NCBI GenBank assembly: GCA_017307755.1
Contig: JAFKGQ010000008.1
Span: 124,001 to 188,000, forward strand
Source: Chitinophagaceae bacterium
GTDB lineage: Bacteria; Bacteroidota; Bacteroidia; Chitinophagales; Chitinophagaceae
Direction: 5' to 3'
DNA: 64,000 bases
Shown here in pieces: positions 9,575 to 17,404 of the stretch. The position numbers and the translations under genes are program-made. Position 1 is the first letter of the stretch. Every line of letters starts with the position of its first letter. The notes beneath the pieces are model-generated. The model worked only from the letters and a program-made list of their open reading frames with translations. It searched no databases and was not told where the DNA came from.

Positions 9575-11011
9575 TTATGCACCCACCGGCAACCTCACCG
9601 TCAACACACACCCATCCCCCGGCTTGGACTGTATCTCCACCTTCCCTTTAAAAAGCTCCGTCCGGCTGATGATGTTAGTGATCCCCACCCCTTTCCGGTG
9701 ACGGGAAATATCAAACCCCATTCCATTGTCCACGACAGTCAGCACAATATCCGGCCCTTCGATGGAGAGACGGATCAACACCTCCGTAGCCTTCGCGTGT
9801 TTCATGATATTGTTCAGCTGCTCCTGTATGATACGGAACAAGGTTAGCTTTCTTTGCTCGTCCACTTCCGCCTCGACGATATTGTGAATATCCAGCTGAA
9901 TATGGATCCCCTTGGCCACCTTCATATCATCCGTAATATCCTCAATGGATTCCAGCAGTCCGATCTCCCGTAACCCCGGAGTGATCAGCGACTTGGATAT
10001 TTTCCTTATCTCATTGATAGCGCGGCTGATCAGCACCGTACTTCGCTCCAGCAATTCCTGCCGCATCTCCTCATCCGTCATGGCCGTATTGACATAGAGA
10101 TTACTGGCCCCAAGGATCTGGTTGACATTATCATGCAGTTCCTTGCCGATCTCCGTCCTTTCCTTCTCCTGTGCAAGGATCACAGCCTCCGTGATCTGTC
10201 GCTGACGCAGTATCCGTTGCTCATTCAGCTCATTTTCCAATACGATCCTCTCGGTAACATCACTGGCGAGCGCCAGGATGGCCGGCCTCCCCATATAATT
10301 GATATTGTGCCAGGCTACTTCCACAAAAATGATATCCCCATTCTTGCGTACGTGCTGTAGCAGCCCCTTTTGCTGTACCGTCCCATCTCCCCGTATATCC
10401 TCCACTTCCTTACGCAATGCCGCAGGGTCCCCGCGCAGCCGGAGGTCTGCCACCGACATCTTTAAAAATTCCGCATTGGTGTATCCATAGTGCCGGATCG
10501 CTGCCCCATTGGCTTCCAGGAAGAGAAGCGTGTTCATATCAAAGACCCACATAGGCATGGGGTTATTATTGAACAGCTCGCGATAGCGCGCCTCGCTTTC
10601 CTGCAGGTTCTCCAGGTTACGTTTACGTTCAAGACTGTAACGGATGGCCCTGGAAAGCAGCTTCTCATCAAAATCTCCTTTTATAAGGTAATCCTGCGCA
10701 CCCATCGCCAATGCCTGTAGTGCGATGCTTGTGTCGGAAAGCCCTGTCAGCAGGATGACGGGCAGCCGCCGTGCCGGAAGACCAAGCCCCGTATACGACT
10801 CCAGTCCAAAGCTATCCGGCAGGGAAAGATCCAGGAATACCAGGTCGATCTGCTCCCCCTCCAATATCTGTTTGGCATCGGAAAGACGGCCGGCCTCAAA
10901 GATCTCTCTTATCGACAGGTCTGTGGCCCGCAGGAACTCCTTTAACAGAAAGATATCCCCCGGGTTATCCTCTACTGCCAGGATGTTGAGTGATGCGTTG
11001 ATCCCCGACAT
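9575..11011 (-). CDS. Hybrid sensor histidine kinase (REC-PAS-HisKA_3-HATPase)
   Basis: A cytoplasmic signalling kinase of 478 residues. Receiver domain, about 1-125, with phospho-acceptor Asp61 in LVFLDLSLPD; PAS domain, about 140-255 (ARYRELFNNNPMPMWVF); HisKA_3 dimerisation helix with His293 in IGKELHDNVNQIL; and a HATPase_c domain with the N box (EQLNNIMKHAKA) and G box (DNGMGFDIS, GVGITNI). The domain order, with the receiver first, means it can take phosphate from a partner kinase and then act as a NarX/DegS-type kinase. It abuts the CheY-like regulator with no gap. There are no membrane helices. Confidence 0.92.
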   Translation of the reverse strand: MSGINASLNILAVEDNPGDIFLLKEFLRATDLSIREIFEAGRLSDAKQILEGEQIDLVFLDLSLPDSFGLESYTGLGLPARRLPVILLTGLSDTSIALQALAMGAQDYLIKGDFDEKLLSRAIRYSLERKRNLENLQESEARYRELFNNNPMPMWVFDMNTLLFLEANGAAIRHYGYTNAEFLKMSVADLRLRGDPAALRKEVEDIRGDGTVQQKGLLQHVRKNGDIIFVEVAWHNINYMGRPAILALASDVTERIVLENELNEQRILRQRQITEAVILAQEKERTEIGKELHDNVNQILGASNLYVNTAMTDEEMRQELLERSTVLISRAINEIRKISKSLITPGLREIGLLESIEDITDDMKVAKGIHIQLDIHNIVEAEVDEQRKLTLFRIIQEQLNNIMKHAKATEVLIRLSIEGPDIVLTVVDNGMGFDISRHRKGVGITNIISRTELFKGKVEIQSKPGDGCVLTVRLPVGA

Positions 11012-11443
11012 TTACGCCGTTTTTGGAAGTTTTACAATACTGATCCAGAAATCCTCGATGGTGCGTACCACATCCATAAAACGCTCCAGGTCCACCGGTT
11101 TTGTTATATAACAATTGGCATAATTATCATAAGAGGTGAGGATATCCTTCTCCGAAGAAGAGGTGGTAAGCATGATCACGGGGATCCGTTTCAGATCCGG
11201 GTCGCTCTTGATGATGCTGAGCACTTCGGTGCCATCCATCCGGGGGAGGTTAATATCCAGGAGGATCAGGTCCGGCGACTCCTGCTCCATAAATGGGGGT
11301 TCTTTCTTGAGAAAACGCAGGGCCTGCACCCCGTCGTACGCGACAGATATGCGATTGACAATTTTTGCTTCCGCCAACGCCTCTTTGGTGAGAAGGACAT
11401 CGCCTTCGTTGTCGTCCACCAGGAGAATATGGATCTCTTGCAT
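11012..11443 (-). CDS. CheY-like single-domain response regulator (Rcp1 type)
   Basis: A 143-residue stand-alone receiver domain: acidic pair DD at 10-11, phospho-acceptor Asp63 in LILLDINLPRMDG, switch Thr in VIMLTTSS and the conserved Lys in CYITKPVD. It has no output domain. The insertion around residues 45-57 (KKEPPFMEQESPD) is typical of the Rcp1 subfamily that pairs with PAS/phytochrome-type kinases. It lies between two kinases and its stop codon touches the start of the hybrid kinase, so it most likely shuttles phosphate between them. Confidence 0.92.
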   Translation of the reverse strand: MQEIHILLVDDNEGDVLLTKEALAEAKIVNRISVAYDGVQALRFLKKEPPFMEQESPDLILLDINLPRMDGTEVLSIIKSDPDLKRIPVIMLTTSSSEKDILTSYDNYANCYITKPVDLERFMDVVRTIEDFWISIVKLPKTA

Positions 11444-11453
11444 GAGGTAAGAT

Positions 11454-13268
11454 TTATGGTTGTTTTATAATCGTAAAAAAGAATGAGCTACCTTTTCCCG
11501 GCTCCGACTCCACCCAGATCTTGCCTCCGTGCCTCTCCACGATCTTCTTACAGATGGCCAGCCCGATACCTGTACCTGAATAATCGCTCTTGTTGTGCAA
11601 TCGCTGGAAAATGATAAATATCTTCTCGAAGAACATAGGGTCGATGCCGATGCCGTTGTCCTGTACACAATAAAGCCATCCCCCTGCTACCGTCTTTCCC
11701 CGTACCCGGATGACGGGTGGTTCCTCGCTGTGATATTTGAGCGCATTGCCTATCAGGTTCTGCATCAGCTGTACCAGCTGCACCCTGTCCCCAAATGCGT
11801 TTGGCAGAGACGCTATATCCACCTGAGCGCGGGCGGCAATGATCTTATCCCGGAAGATATCCCCCACTTCTTTCATCACCCCATTCATATCTACGGATGC
11901 AAAGGAGGTCTTCCCGGACCCGGCCCGTGAGTATTCCAGCAGGTCGAGGATCAGCGTCTTCATCCGCTCTGCCCCGTCTACGGCATAATGGATATATTGT
12001 GTGGCCTTATCGTCCAGCTGACCATGGTACTTTTTCTGCAGCAACTGCAGGAAGCTGCTCACCATGCGCAAAGGCTCCTGCAGGTCATGAGAGGCGATAT
12101 AGGCAAAACGTTCCAGTTCGGCATTGGAGGCGGCCAGCTCCCGGGCCCTGTTCTGAAGGTCCTGGTTCAATTGTCTGGTGGTCTGCTCCGATCGCCTGCG
12201 CTCGGTAATATCATTGACGATGACCATACGCGCCTTCCGGCGTTCGTATTCGACGGTGTGGGCGGTCAGCTCTACATCGATGATCTCCCCGTTCTTCTTT
12301 GTGTGCCTCCAGCCCGCGTCCGTATAGGTGCCCGGAGAGATCCGGGCGCCCTCCACATCCTCCATCAGCCGGGGTATATCTTCGGGAGGGCGGATATCCT
12401 TGATCGTCATATTTTTGAACTCTTCCTGTGTATAACCATAGTGCCGCACGGCCGCCTCGTTGACCTCTAGGAATTGCAACGTATCCTGGTCATAGATCCA
12501 TTTTGGCAAGGGGCTCTTGTAGAACAGGGTCTTGTACTTTTCCTCTGAAGCTTGCAGGTCTGATGTCTGGGTTTGCACCCTGTTCTCCAGCGCTTTGTTA
12601 AATCGGTCCAGTTGTTCCTTCACTTCCCTCTCGCGGGCCATATCGATGCGTATATTCTTTGTTACGATAAAGGCAAGGACAGCTACCGCGGCGATCAGAC
12701 CCCAAAGGACATACTGCAATTCTGATGCCCGAAGCTGGTTGGCCTTGCGGCGCTCTTCCAACAGCCGGCTTTGTTCCGTCCGCAGCCTGTCGGCGATAAG
12801 CCCGATCTGGTATGAATAGCCGACGGAAGCGCTGGCAGCGATGAGCCTGGCGGCACCCGCAATATCATTCCCCTGGCTCATACGGACGGCCGCACTCAGC
12901 AGTTCTTTATTCCTGGTGATATAGTTGGTCAAGGCGTCTATACGGCTCTGTTGCTCCGCGTTGTCTTGCGTCAGCTTCTTCAGGTCGGCCAGCCGCTGGT
13001 GCAGGCGGGAAGAGATGATGTCCAGGGAGTCGAGAAAGCTGCGCTCGCCCGTCAGAAGATAGTTCTTCACCCGCAGCTCATAGCGGAGATCGAGGTCCAA
13101 TAGGTCCTGCGTTCCGAAAAGTATCTGATTGGTATGTTTGATGGATGCAGCCGTATCCTGCAGCCGCCGGGATTGCCAGATGGAAACGAGCAGGATGGCC
13201 ACTACGCATACCATGGCAATGATGGCGCCGGTAACTAAAGTCTTATCGATAGTTCCTTTTCCTTTCAT
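11454..13268 (-). CDS. Membrane sensor histidine kinase (CHASE3-PAS-HisKA-HATPase)
   Basis: A 604-residue membrane kinase. First membrane helix about 10-28 (ALIIAMVCVV-like stretch), then a periplasmic CHASE3 domain of about 150 residues (LDLRYELRVKNYLLTGERSF), a second helix about 185-205, a short coiled coil, a PAS domain about 240-360 (LFYKSPLPKWIYDQDT), a HisKA domain with the H-box FAYIASHDLQEPLR and an HATPase_c domain (DNGIGIDPMFFEKIF, GTGIGLAICKKIVERHGG). The frame extends upstream to 13406 but would overlap the antiporter gene; the ATG at 13268 gives a normal N-terminus. It is the probable entry point of the three-gene phosphorelay. The ligand is unknown. Confidence 0.92.
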   Translation of the reverse strand: MKGKGTIDKTLVTGAIIAMVCVVAILLVSIWQSRRLQDTAASIKHTNQILFGTQDLLDLDLRYELRVKNYLLTGERSFLDSLDIISSRLHQRLADLKKLTQDNAEQQSRIDALTNYITRNKELLSAAVRMSQGNDIAGAARLIAASASVGYSYQIGLIADRLRTEQSRLLEERRKANQLRASELQYVLWGLIAAVAVLAFIVTKNIRIDMAREREVKEQLDRFNKALENRVQTQTSDLQASEEKYKTLFYKSPLPKWIYDQDTLQFLEVNEAAVRHYGYTQEEFKNMTIKDIRPPEDIPRLMEDVEGARISPGTYTDAGWRHTKKNGEIIDVELTAHTVEYERRKARMVIVNDITERRRSEQTTRQLNQDLQNRARELAASNAELERFAYIASHDLQEPLRMVSSFLQLLQKKYHGQLDDKATQYIHYAVDGAERMKTLILDLLEYSRAGSGKTSFASVDMNGVMKEVGDIFRDKIIAARAQVDIASLPNAFGDRVQLVQLMQNLIGNALKYHSEEPPVIRVRGKTVAGGWLYCVQDNGIGIDPMFFEKIFIIFQRLHNKSDYSGTGIGLAICKKIVERHGGKIWVESEPGKGSSFFFTIIKQP

Positions 13269-13326
13269 AGTGGTTTGTGCGACAGGTAAGCCCCGGTGCG
13301 GCCCGGTGAGGAAATATACGAAAAGT

Positions 13327-14796
13327 TCAGCTTCCGGCCATCCCCAACGAGGACATAGCAAGAGAAAAAGCCCGTTCATTTTCGGCCAGGATGAGCAATT
13401 TGTCATCCCCCCGCAATACCGTGGACCCCACCGGCGTGATATAATCCTTCCCTCTCACGACCAACAGGATCTTTGCCGTCTTGGGGAAATTGATCTCGAC
13501 GATCCTTCTGCCGTTGACAACGGAATGATGGGGCAGCAATATCTCCTCCCGCACGGACATGGTAGGATCTATAAATTCCAGGTCACTGCCCATCCTGCGC
13601 TTGGCCCTACCGGGGACGATCAGATGCAGCATTTTGGCTACGGCAGGCAGGGTCGTACCCTGTATGATCACGGATGTGACGGCGATAAAGAACACCAGGT
13701 TGAAGATCATATCGCTCTGGGCCAGCCCCGCGATCTTGGGATAGGTGGCAAAAACAATGGGGACGGCGCCCCGAAGACCCACCCAGGAAAGAAATAGCTT
13801 GCTGCGTCTGTTCGCCTTATTGAACAACAGGCTCCCAAACACACCGATAGGACGGGCGATCAGGATAAGAAAGGCCGATATCAGCAGCCCGTCCCACGCT
13901 ACGGCCAAAACCTTGGAAGGGAATACCAGCAGACCCAGGGCAAGAAAAAGGATGATCTGCATCAGCCAGGCAATACCGTCATAGAATTGTATCAGACTCC
14001 GTTTGTGTATAAAGTTGGAAGAGCCCAGGACCACCGCGCAAATATAGATGGCCAAAAAACCATTGCCGCCCAGGAACTCCGTGGCGGCATAGCTGAACAT
14101 GGCCAGCGCCATCAGCAATACGGGATAAAGCCCCTGGTTATTCAGCTGGATACGGTTGATCAGCCAGAAACTAAGCTTCCCTGTACAGTACCCCATGGCG
14201 CCCCCGATGAGAAACCCCTTGACAAAAAGGAGCAGCAGCTCCCCGGCGGGAAAATGCCCCTCCTTGACCACTGCCGTCAGCGAGATCGTGAGGAAATAGG
14301 CCATGGGGTCATTGCTGCCACTCTCCAACTCCAGCACGGGACGAAGAGCGCCCTTTAGTCCGATACCCTTACCCCGGAGAATGGAAAATACGGCCGCCGC
14401 GTCGGTAGAAGATACAATGGAGCCCAGCAGCAGCCCCTCCGGAAAGGTGAAGCCAAGCAGATAATGTACAAAGACCCCCACGGAGACAGCCGTCAGCAAT
14501 ACGCCCAGCGTAGACAAAGCCAGACCCGTACGAATGACGGGACGGATGGTATGCCAGTCGGTACTGAGCCCCCCGGAAAAAAGGATAAAGTTCAAGGCGG
14601 TGATGCCGATGAATTGAGCCATATGCGGATCATCAAATGGGATACCGCCAATGCCTTCAGATCCGGCGAGAATACCCACCAATAGAAAAAAGATCAGCGT
14701 AGGGACCCCCCAGCGACTGGTTGTCTTGCCGCCAAGTATACTCAACAGCAACAGGATGGATGCGACCAACAGGCCATGCTCGACGTCAAAATGCAT
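13327..14796 (-). CDS. Potassium/proton antiporter, CPA1 family (NhaP2/CvrA-like)
   Basis: An inner-membrane cation/proton antiporter of 489 residues. About 12-13 helices fill residues 1-390, including the family's GLSTDWHTIRPVIRTGL and STDAAAVFSILRGKG (ion-site Asp) segments. The C-terminal cytoplasmic part, about 405-485, is a TrkA-C/RCK-C-like regulatory domain (RILPHHSVVNGRRIVEI-like segment and VGSTVLRGDDKLLILAE), as in the K+/H+ antiporters that guard against high K+ or hyperosmotic stress. It lies upstream of the CHASE3 kinase with a 58-base gap and may be co-transcribed with it. Confidence 0.9.
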   Translation of the reverse strand: MHFDVEHGLLVASILLLLSILGGKTTSRWGVPTLIFFLLVGILAGSEGIGGIPFDDPHMAQFIGITALNFILFSGGLSTDWHTIRPVIRTGLALSTLGVLLTAVSVGVFVHYLLGFTFPEGLLLGSIVSSTDAAAVFSILRGKGIGLKGALRPVLELESGSNDPMAYFLTISLTAVVKEGHFPAGELLLLFVKGFLIGGAMGYCTGKLSFWLINRIQLNNQGLYPVLLMALAMFSYAATEFLGGNGFLAIYICAVVLGSSNFIHKRSLIQFYDGIAWLMQIILFLALGLLVFPSKVLAVAWDGLLISAFLILIARPIGVFGSLLFNKANRRSKLFLSWVGLRGAVPIVFATYPKIAGLAQSDMIFNLVFFIAVTSVIIQGTTLPAVAKMLHLIVPGRAKRRMGSDLEFIDPTMSVREEILLPHHSVVNGRRIVEINFPKTAKILLVVRGKDYITPVGSTVLRGDDKLLILAENERAFSLAMSSLGMAGS

Positions 14797-14836
14797 GTCT
14801 GCAATTTACGCATTAATGGCCTACCGGTGAAGCATA

Positions 14837-15298
14837 TCATTTCCATTTCGGAAACTTATCACGTACCAGCTCCAAATGGATCCCATGCTCCAGCCAGGCC
14901 TTCAACCCATCGACCACAGTGGTGAACCCACCCGTGGAATCTTTGATAGCTTCCACAAGATCAGCTCCCGTCTTATCGAATCCATAATGAACGATGTAGA
15001 CATACGTCGATGCCCCGTCGTGCATCGATTCAAAATTAAAATCGACCATCGTCGCCGGCTCACCCCATTCGATGGAGATCTTTTTATCCTGTATGATCTC
15101 AGTCGCCGCCGCCGGCGATGATACATCATACATCTCCCACGTCCAGGTGACCTTTTTCCCCACCTCTAATTTGCCGCTGCCTTTTGTAAACCAAAAATGT
15201 TTTGTGATCTCCGGGTCGATAAAAGCTTCAAACACCTGCCGGGCAGGCTTGCGAATAAGCATTTGCGCTTCGGCACACTTCGATTTTTCTACTGACAT
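14837..15298 (-). CDS. SRPBCC / AHSA1-like protein
   Basis: A small cytoplasmic START-like (SRPBCC) fold protein of 153 residues. Typical features are the N-terminal IRKPARQVFEAFIDPEITKHFW and the middle strands VGKKVTWTWEMYDVSSPA. The superfamily binds hydrophobic ligands; the individual role is unknown. It ends 40 bases from the antiporter start. Its 84-base upstream region is shared with the divergent membrane-protein gene and contains a short inverted repeat (GTAAC-N6-GTTAC, 15320-15335), a weak operator candidate. Confidence 0.85.
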   Translation of the reverse strand: MSVEKSKCAEAQMLIRKPARQVFEAFIDPEITKHFWFTKGSGKLEVGKKVTWTWEMYDVSSPAAATEIIQDKKISIEWGEPATMVDFNFESMHDGASTYVYIVHYGFDKTGADLVEAIKDSTGGFTTVVDGLKAWLEHGIHLELVRDKFPKWK

Positions 15299-15381
15299 AA
15301 AAAAGTTTTTATAATTACGTAACCACTGTGTTACAAATTTAAGTTATTCATTTTATCACGTCAATTATTTATCTTCCCGCC

Positions 15382-16041
15382 ATGACCTCCAGCTCGAACA
15401 CCGTCAACAAAATTCACACCACCCTGCCAGGCACTGTCCTGTTCATCCTGCTGTATGTAATAGCTACTTTTTTATATCCGGGAGGTTCGCCGGCCGACCC
15501 TCATTCCATAGGCTTCAGCTGGCAGCACAACTATTGGTGCAATCTGCTGAATGCAGATGCGCTTAACGGAGCACCCAATACCGCAAGACCCGTCGCAATC
15601 ACCGCTCTCGCAGTCCTTAGCCTGACGCTTGCTTTATTCTGGTATCGTTTCCCCGGGTATATGCGCTTTGGAAAAACAAGCCGGCTGATCATGCGGATAG
15701 CAGGCATCCTCTCCATGTGCTTTGCCCTGCTGATCGCCGGCTCCTGGCACGACACGGCAATAAATATCTCCGGCGGCTTCGGCATCATCGCCATGGCCGG
15801 GACTTTTAGCGGACTATATACATACAGGTTGGGGTGGCTGTTGATCTGGGGCTTTTTCAATCTGTTATTGATACTTACAAATACGCTCGTCTATAACACG
15901 GAGGTTTTTATAGATCAGCTGCCTGTGATCCAGAAGATATCCTTTCTCTCATTCCTGGGCTGGATCTGCGTGATCGAAACCCTGGGCCTCATGCAAAGGT
16001 CCAGAAAAAGATCTCATTCCCGTCGGCGTAAGACCCGGTGA
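15382..16041 (+). CDS. Membrane protein of unknown function
   Basis: A 219-residue protein with about six hydrophobic helices (for example ALPGTVLFILLYVIATFLY-like near 15-32 and ITALAVLSLTLALFWY near 72-87) and a very basic C-terminus (QRSRKRSHSRRRKTR), so the tail is probably cytoplasmic. The conserved-looking motif HNYWCNLLNADALNG lies in the first loop. I do not recognise the family. A TATCTTCC element at 15370-15377, four bases before the ATG, partly matches the -7 consensus. Confidence 0.75.
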   Translation: MTSSSNTVNKIHTTLPGTVLFILLYVIATFLYPGGSPADPHSIGFSWQHNYWCNLLNADALNGAPNTARPVAITALAVLSLTLALFWYRFPGYMRFGKTSRLIMRIAGILSMCFALLIAGSWHDTAINISGGFGIIAMAGTFSGLYTYRLGWLLIWGFFNLLLILTNTLVYNTEVFIDQLPVIQKISFLSFLGWICVIETLGLMQRSRKRSHSRRRKTR

Positions 16042-16145
16042 AAGCACTGTTACCCGCTTGTTAACAACCCGCAGACAACGCCGGATCGCTTATCTGCCCG
16101 CCCCTATGGCGCACACTGGGTACCTGGTCACTATGCATAACCACC

Positions 16146-16640
16146 TCACGCAGGTTGAAAAACGCTTAGAATAAATATCAGCAGAAAAAAAGACAATTGT
16201 AATGTATAGAACAGGAGCATCCGGCCCTTTATCGCCGCGAGATCGCCGGACAAGATGGTGCTGCCGGGTGTCTCATCATGTTCAGGCAAGGCCCCGGCCA
16301 GCAGCCGCCTCAGTTTCCTTCCTGCCGGCATCAGCACCACCAACGCATTCAAAATGATCAGCCCCAGCAGGACCAGCTTTAATTTAAACCAGGACTGATG
16401 CATCACCACGCCGTGTAAGGCCGCCATCATGGTTGCTCCTCCTGCAAGGATCAATAGACCTCCCAAACCCTGGAGAAGATTCACACGCTTGCTCACCCGC
16501 CACAACGGACGAGTCCTTTCTTTTCCATAGGGGATAATGTACCATAGTTGCCATTGCAATACAAATGCGGCGATGGTCATGCCGACCATCAGGACAATGC
16601 CGGAAAGATGCAGCACCAGTCCAAGTTTTAACGTTGTCAT
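16146..16640 (-). CDS. DUF2269-like small integral membrane protein
   Basis: A 164-residue protein with four predicted helices (LGLVLHLSGIVLMVGMTIA; LLQGLGGLLILAGGATMM; LKLVLLGLIILNALVVLM; LQLSFFLLIFILSVF). The layout resembles the DUF2269 family of inner-membrane proteins, but I am not certain of it. It is divergent from the TetR regulator, with 145 bases between them that include a strong palindrome (16743-16764), so it may be the regulated target. Confidence 0.75.
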   Translation of the reverse strand: MTTLKLGLVLHLSGIVLMVGMTIAAFVLQWQLWYIIPYGKERTRPLWRVSKRVNLLQGLGGLLILAGGATMMAALHGVVMHQSWFKLKLVLLGLIILNALVVLMPAGRKLRRLLAGALPEHDETPGSTILSGDLAAIKGRMLLFYTLQLSFFLLIFILSVFQPA

Positions 16641-16742
16641 GAGAGTTTTGTTTTAAACCTTACAACTGTCAGTTATCGAACATTTGTTTAGTTTTACAAA
16701 ATAACGGACTGCCCGGTCGCCCGGCAAGGGACAATACGGTGC

Positions 16743-16764
16743 TTTTGTCCGTTGCCGGACAAAA
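16743..16764. promoter_or_regulatory. Palindromic operator candidate for the TetR regulator
   Basis: A perfect inverted repeat with 9-base arms TTTTGTCCG and CGGACAAAA around a TTGC spacer. It ends 21 bases before the TetR start codon, where a bound repressor would block transcription, and lies about 100 bases from the divergent membrane-protein gene. Dyads of this size next to a TetR gene are the usual autoregulatory operators. The assignment to this regulator is inferred from position. Confidence 0.65.
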
Positions 16765-16785
16765 CACAAAAAAAGTTCAGTAACG

Positions 16786-17391
16786 ATGTCTATACGGAAA
16801 ATACCTGATGGCCCTGGCCGGACACAGCCGGCCCATGCCGGCGACAGAAGGACATTAAAGACTAAGAGGGCCCTGGCAGAGGCTTTTAGACAGCTGCTGT
16901 TGGAAAAAGGGTATGACGCCATCACCATCCAGGATATCATCGACAGGGCCGACGTAGGACGCAGTACCTTTTATGCGCATTATGAGGGAAAAGAACAGTT
17001 GCTCATTGGCAACATCAACTTCCAGGAAGCGCTTATCATAACAAAACCTTCCGGGGAGGATTGTCCTATGGGGATCAATCTGCCCTGGCTGTTCAATCAT
17101 ACAAAAGAGCACATCGACCTATACAGGGTACTGAGCCGCAGCAAGAGCCTTGACCTCGTCAGCAATTATTTCGCCGGCGTATGCGTTACAAAATTATTGG
17201 AATATCACGGATATGCGAGGTTGAAGAAAGTGAGGGAAAAAATGCTGTTGCGTTATACGTCGGTGGCGGCGGCGGGCGCCATCGTCAGCATGCTGGCCGC
17301 CTGGCTGACGGACGGAGCTGCAATTCCCGCGGAAGAGATGATCTCGAAGTCGAAAAATATCCTTGCTATGTTCTTCCCGGATACGCGCTAA
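16786..17391 (+). CDS. TetR/AcrR-family transcriptional regulator
   Basis: A 201-residue one-component repressor. The N-terminal helix-turn-helix, about residues 25-72, is clear (RALAEAFRQLLLEKGYDAIT, DIIDRADVGRSTFYAHYEGK). The C-terminal ligand/dimer domain resembles the TetR_C_33-type domains of Bacteroidota and Bacillota (FNHTKEHIDLYRVLSRS). The effector is unknown. The gene is divergent from the DUF2269-like protein, and a 22-base palindrome between them is the likely operator. Confidence 0.92.
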   Translation: MSIRKIPDGPGRTQPAHAGDRRTLKTKRALAEAFRQLLLEKGYDAITIQDIIDRADVGRSTFYAHYEGKEQLLIGNINFQEALIITKPSGEDCPMGINLPWLFNHTKEHIDLYRVLSRSKSLDLVSNYFAGVCVTKLLEYHGYARLKKVREKMLLRYTSVAAAGAIVSMLAAWLTDGAAIPAEEMISKSKNILAMFFPDTR

Positions 17392-17404
17392 ACAAACCGT
17401 GTAT

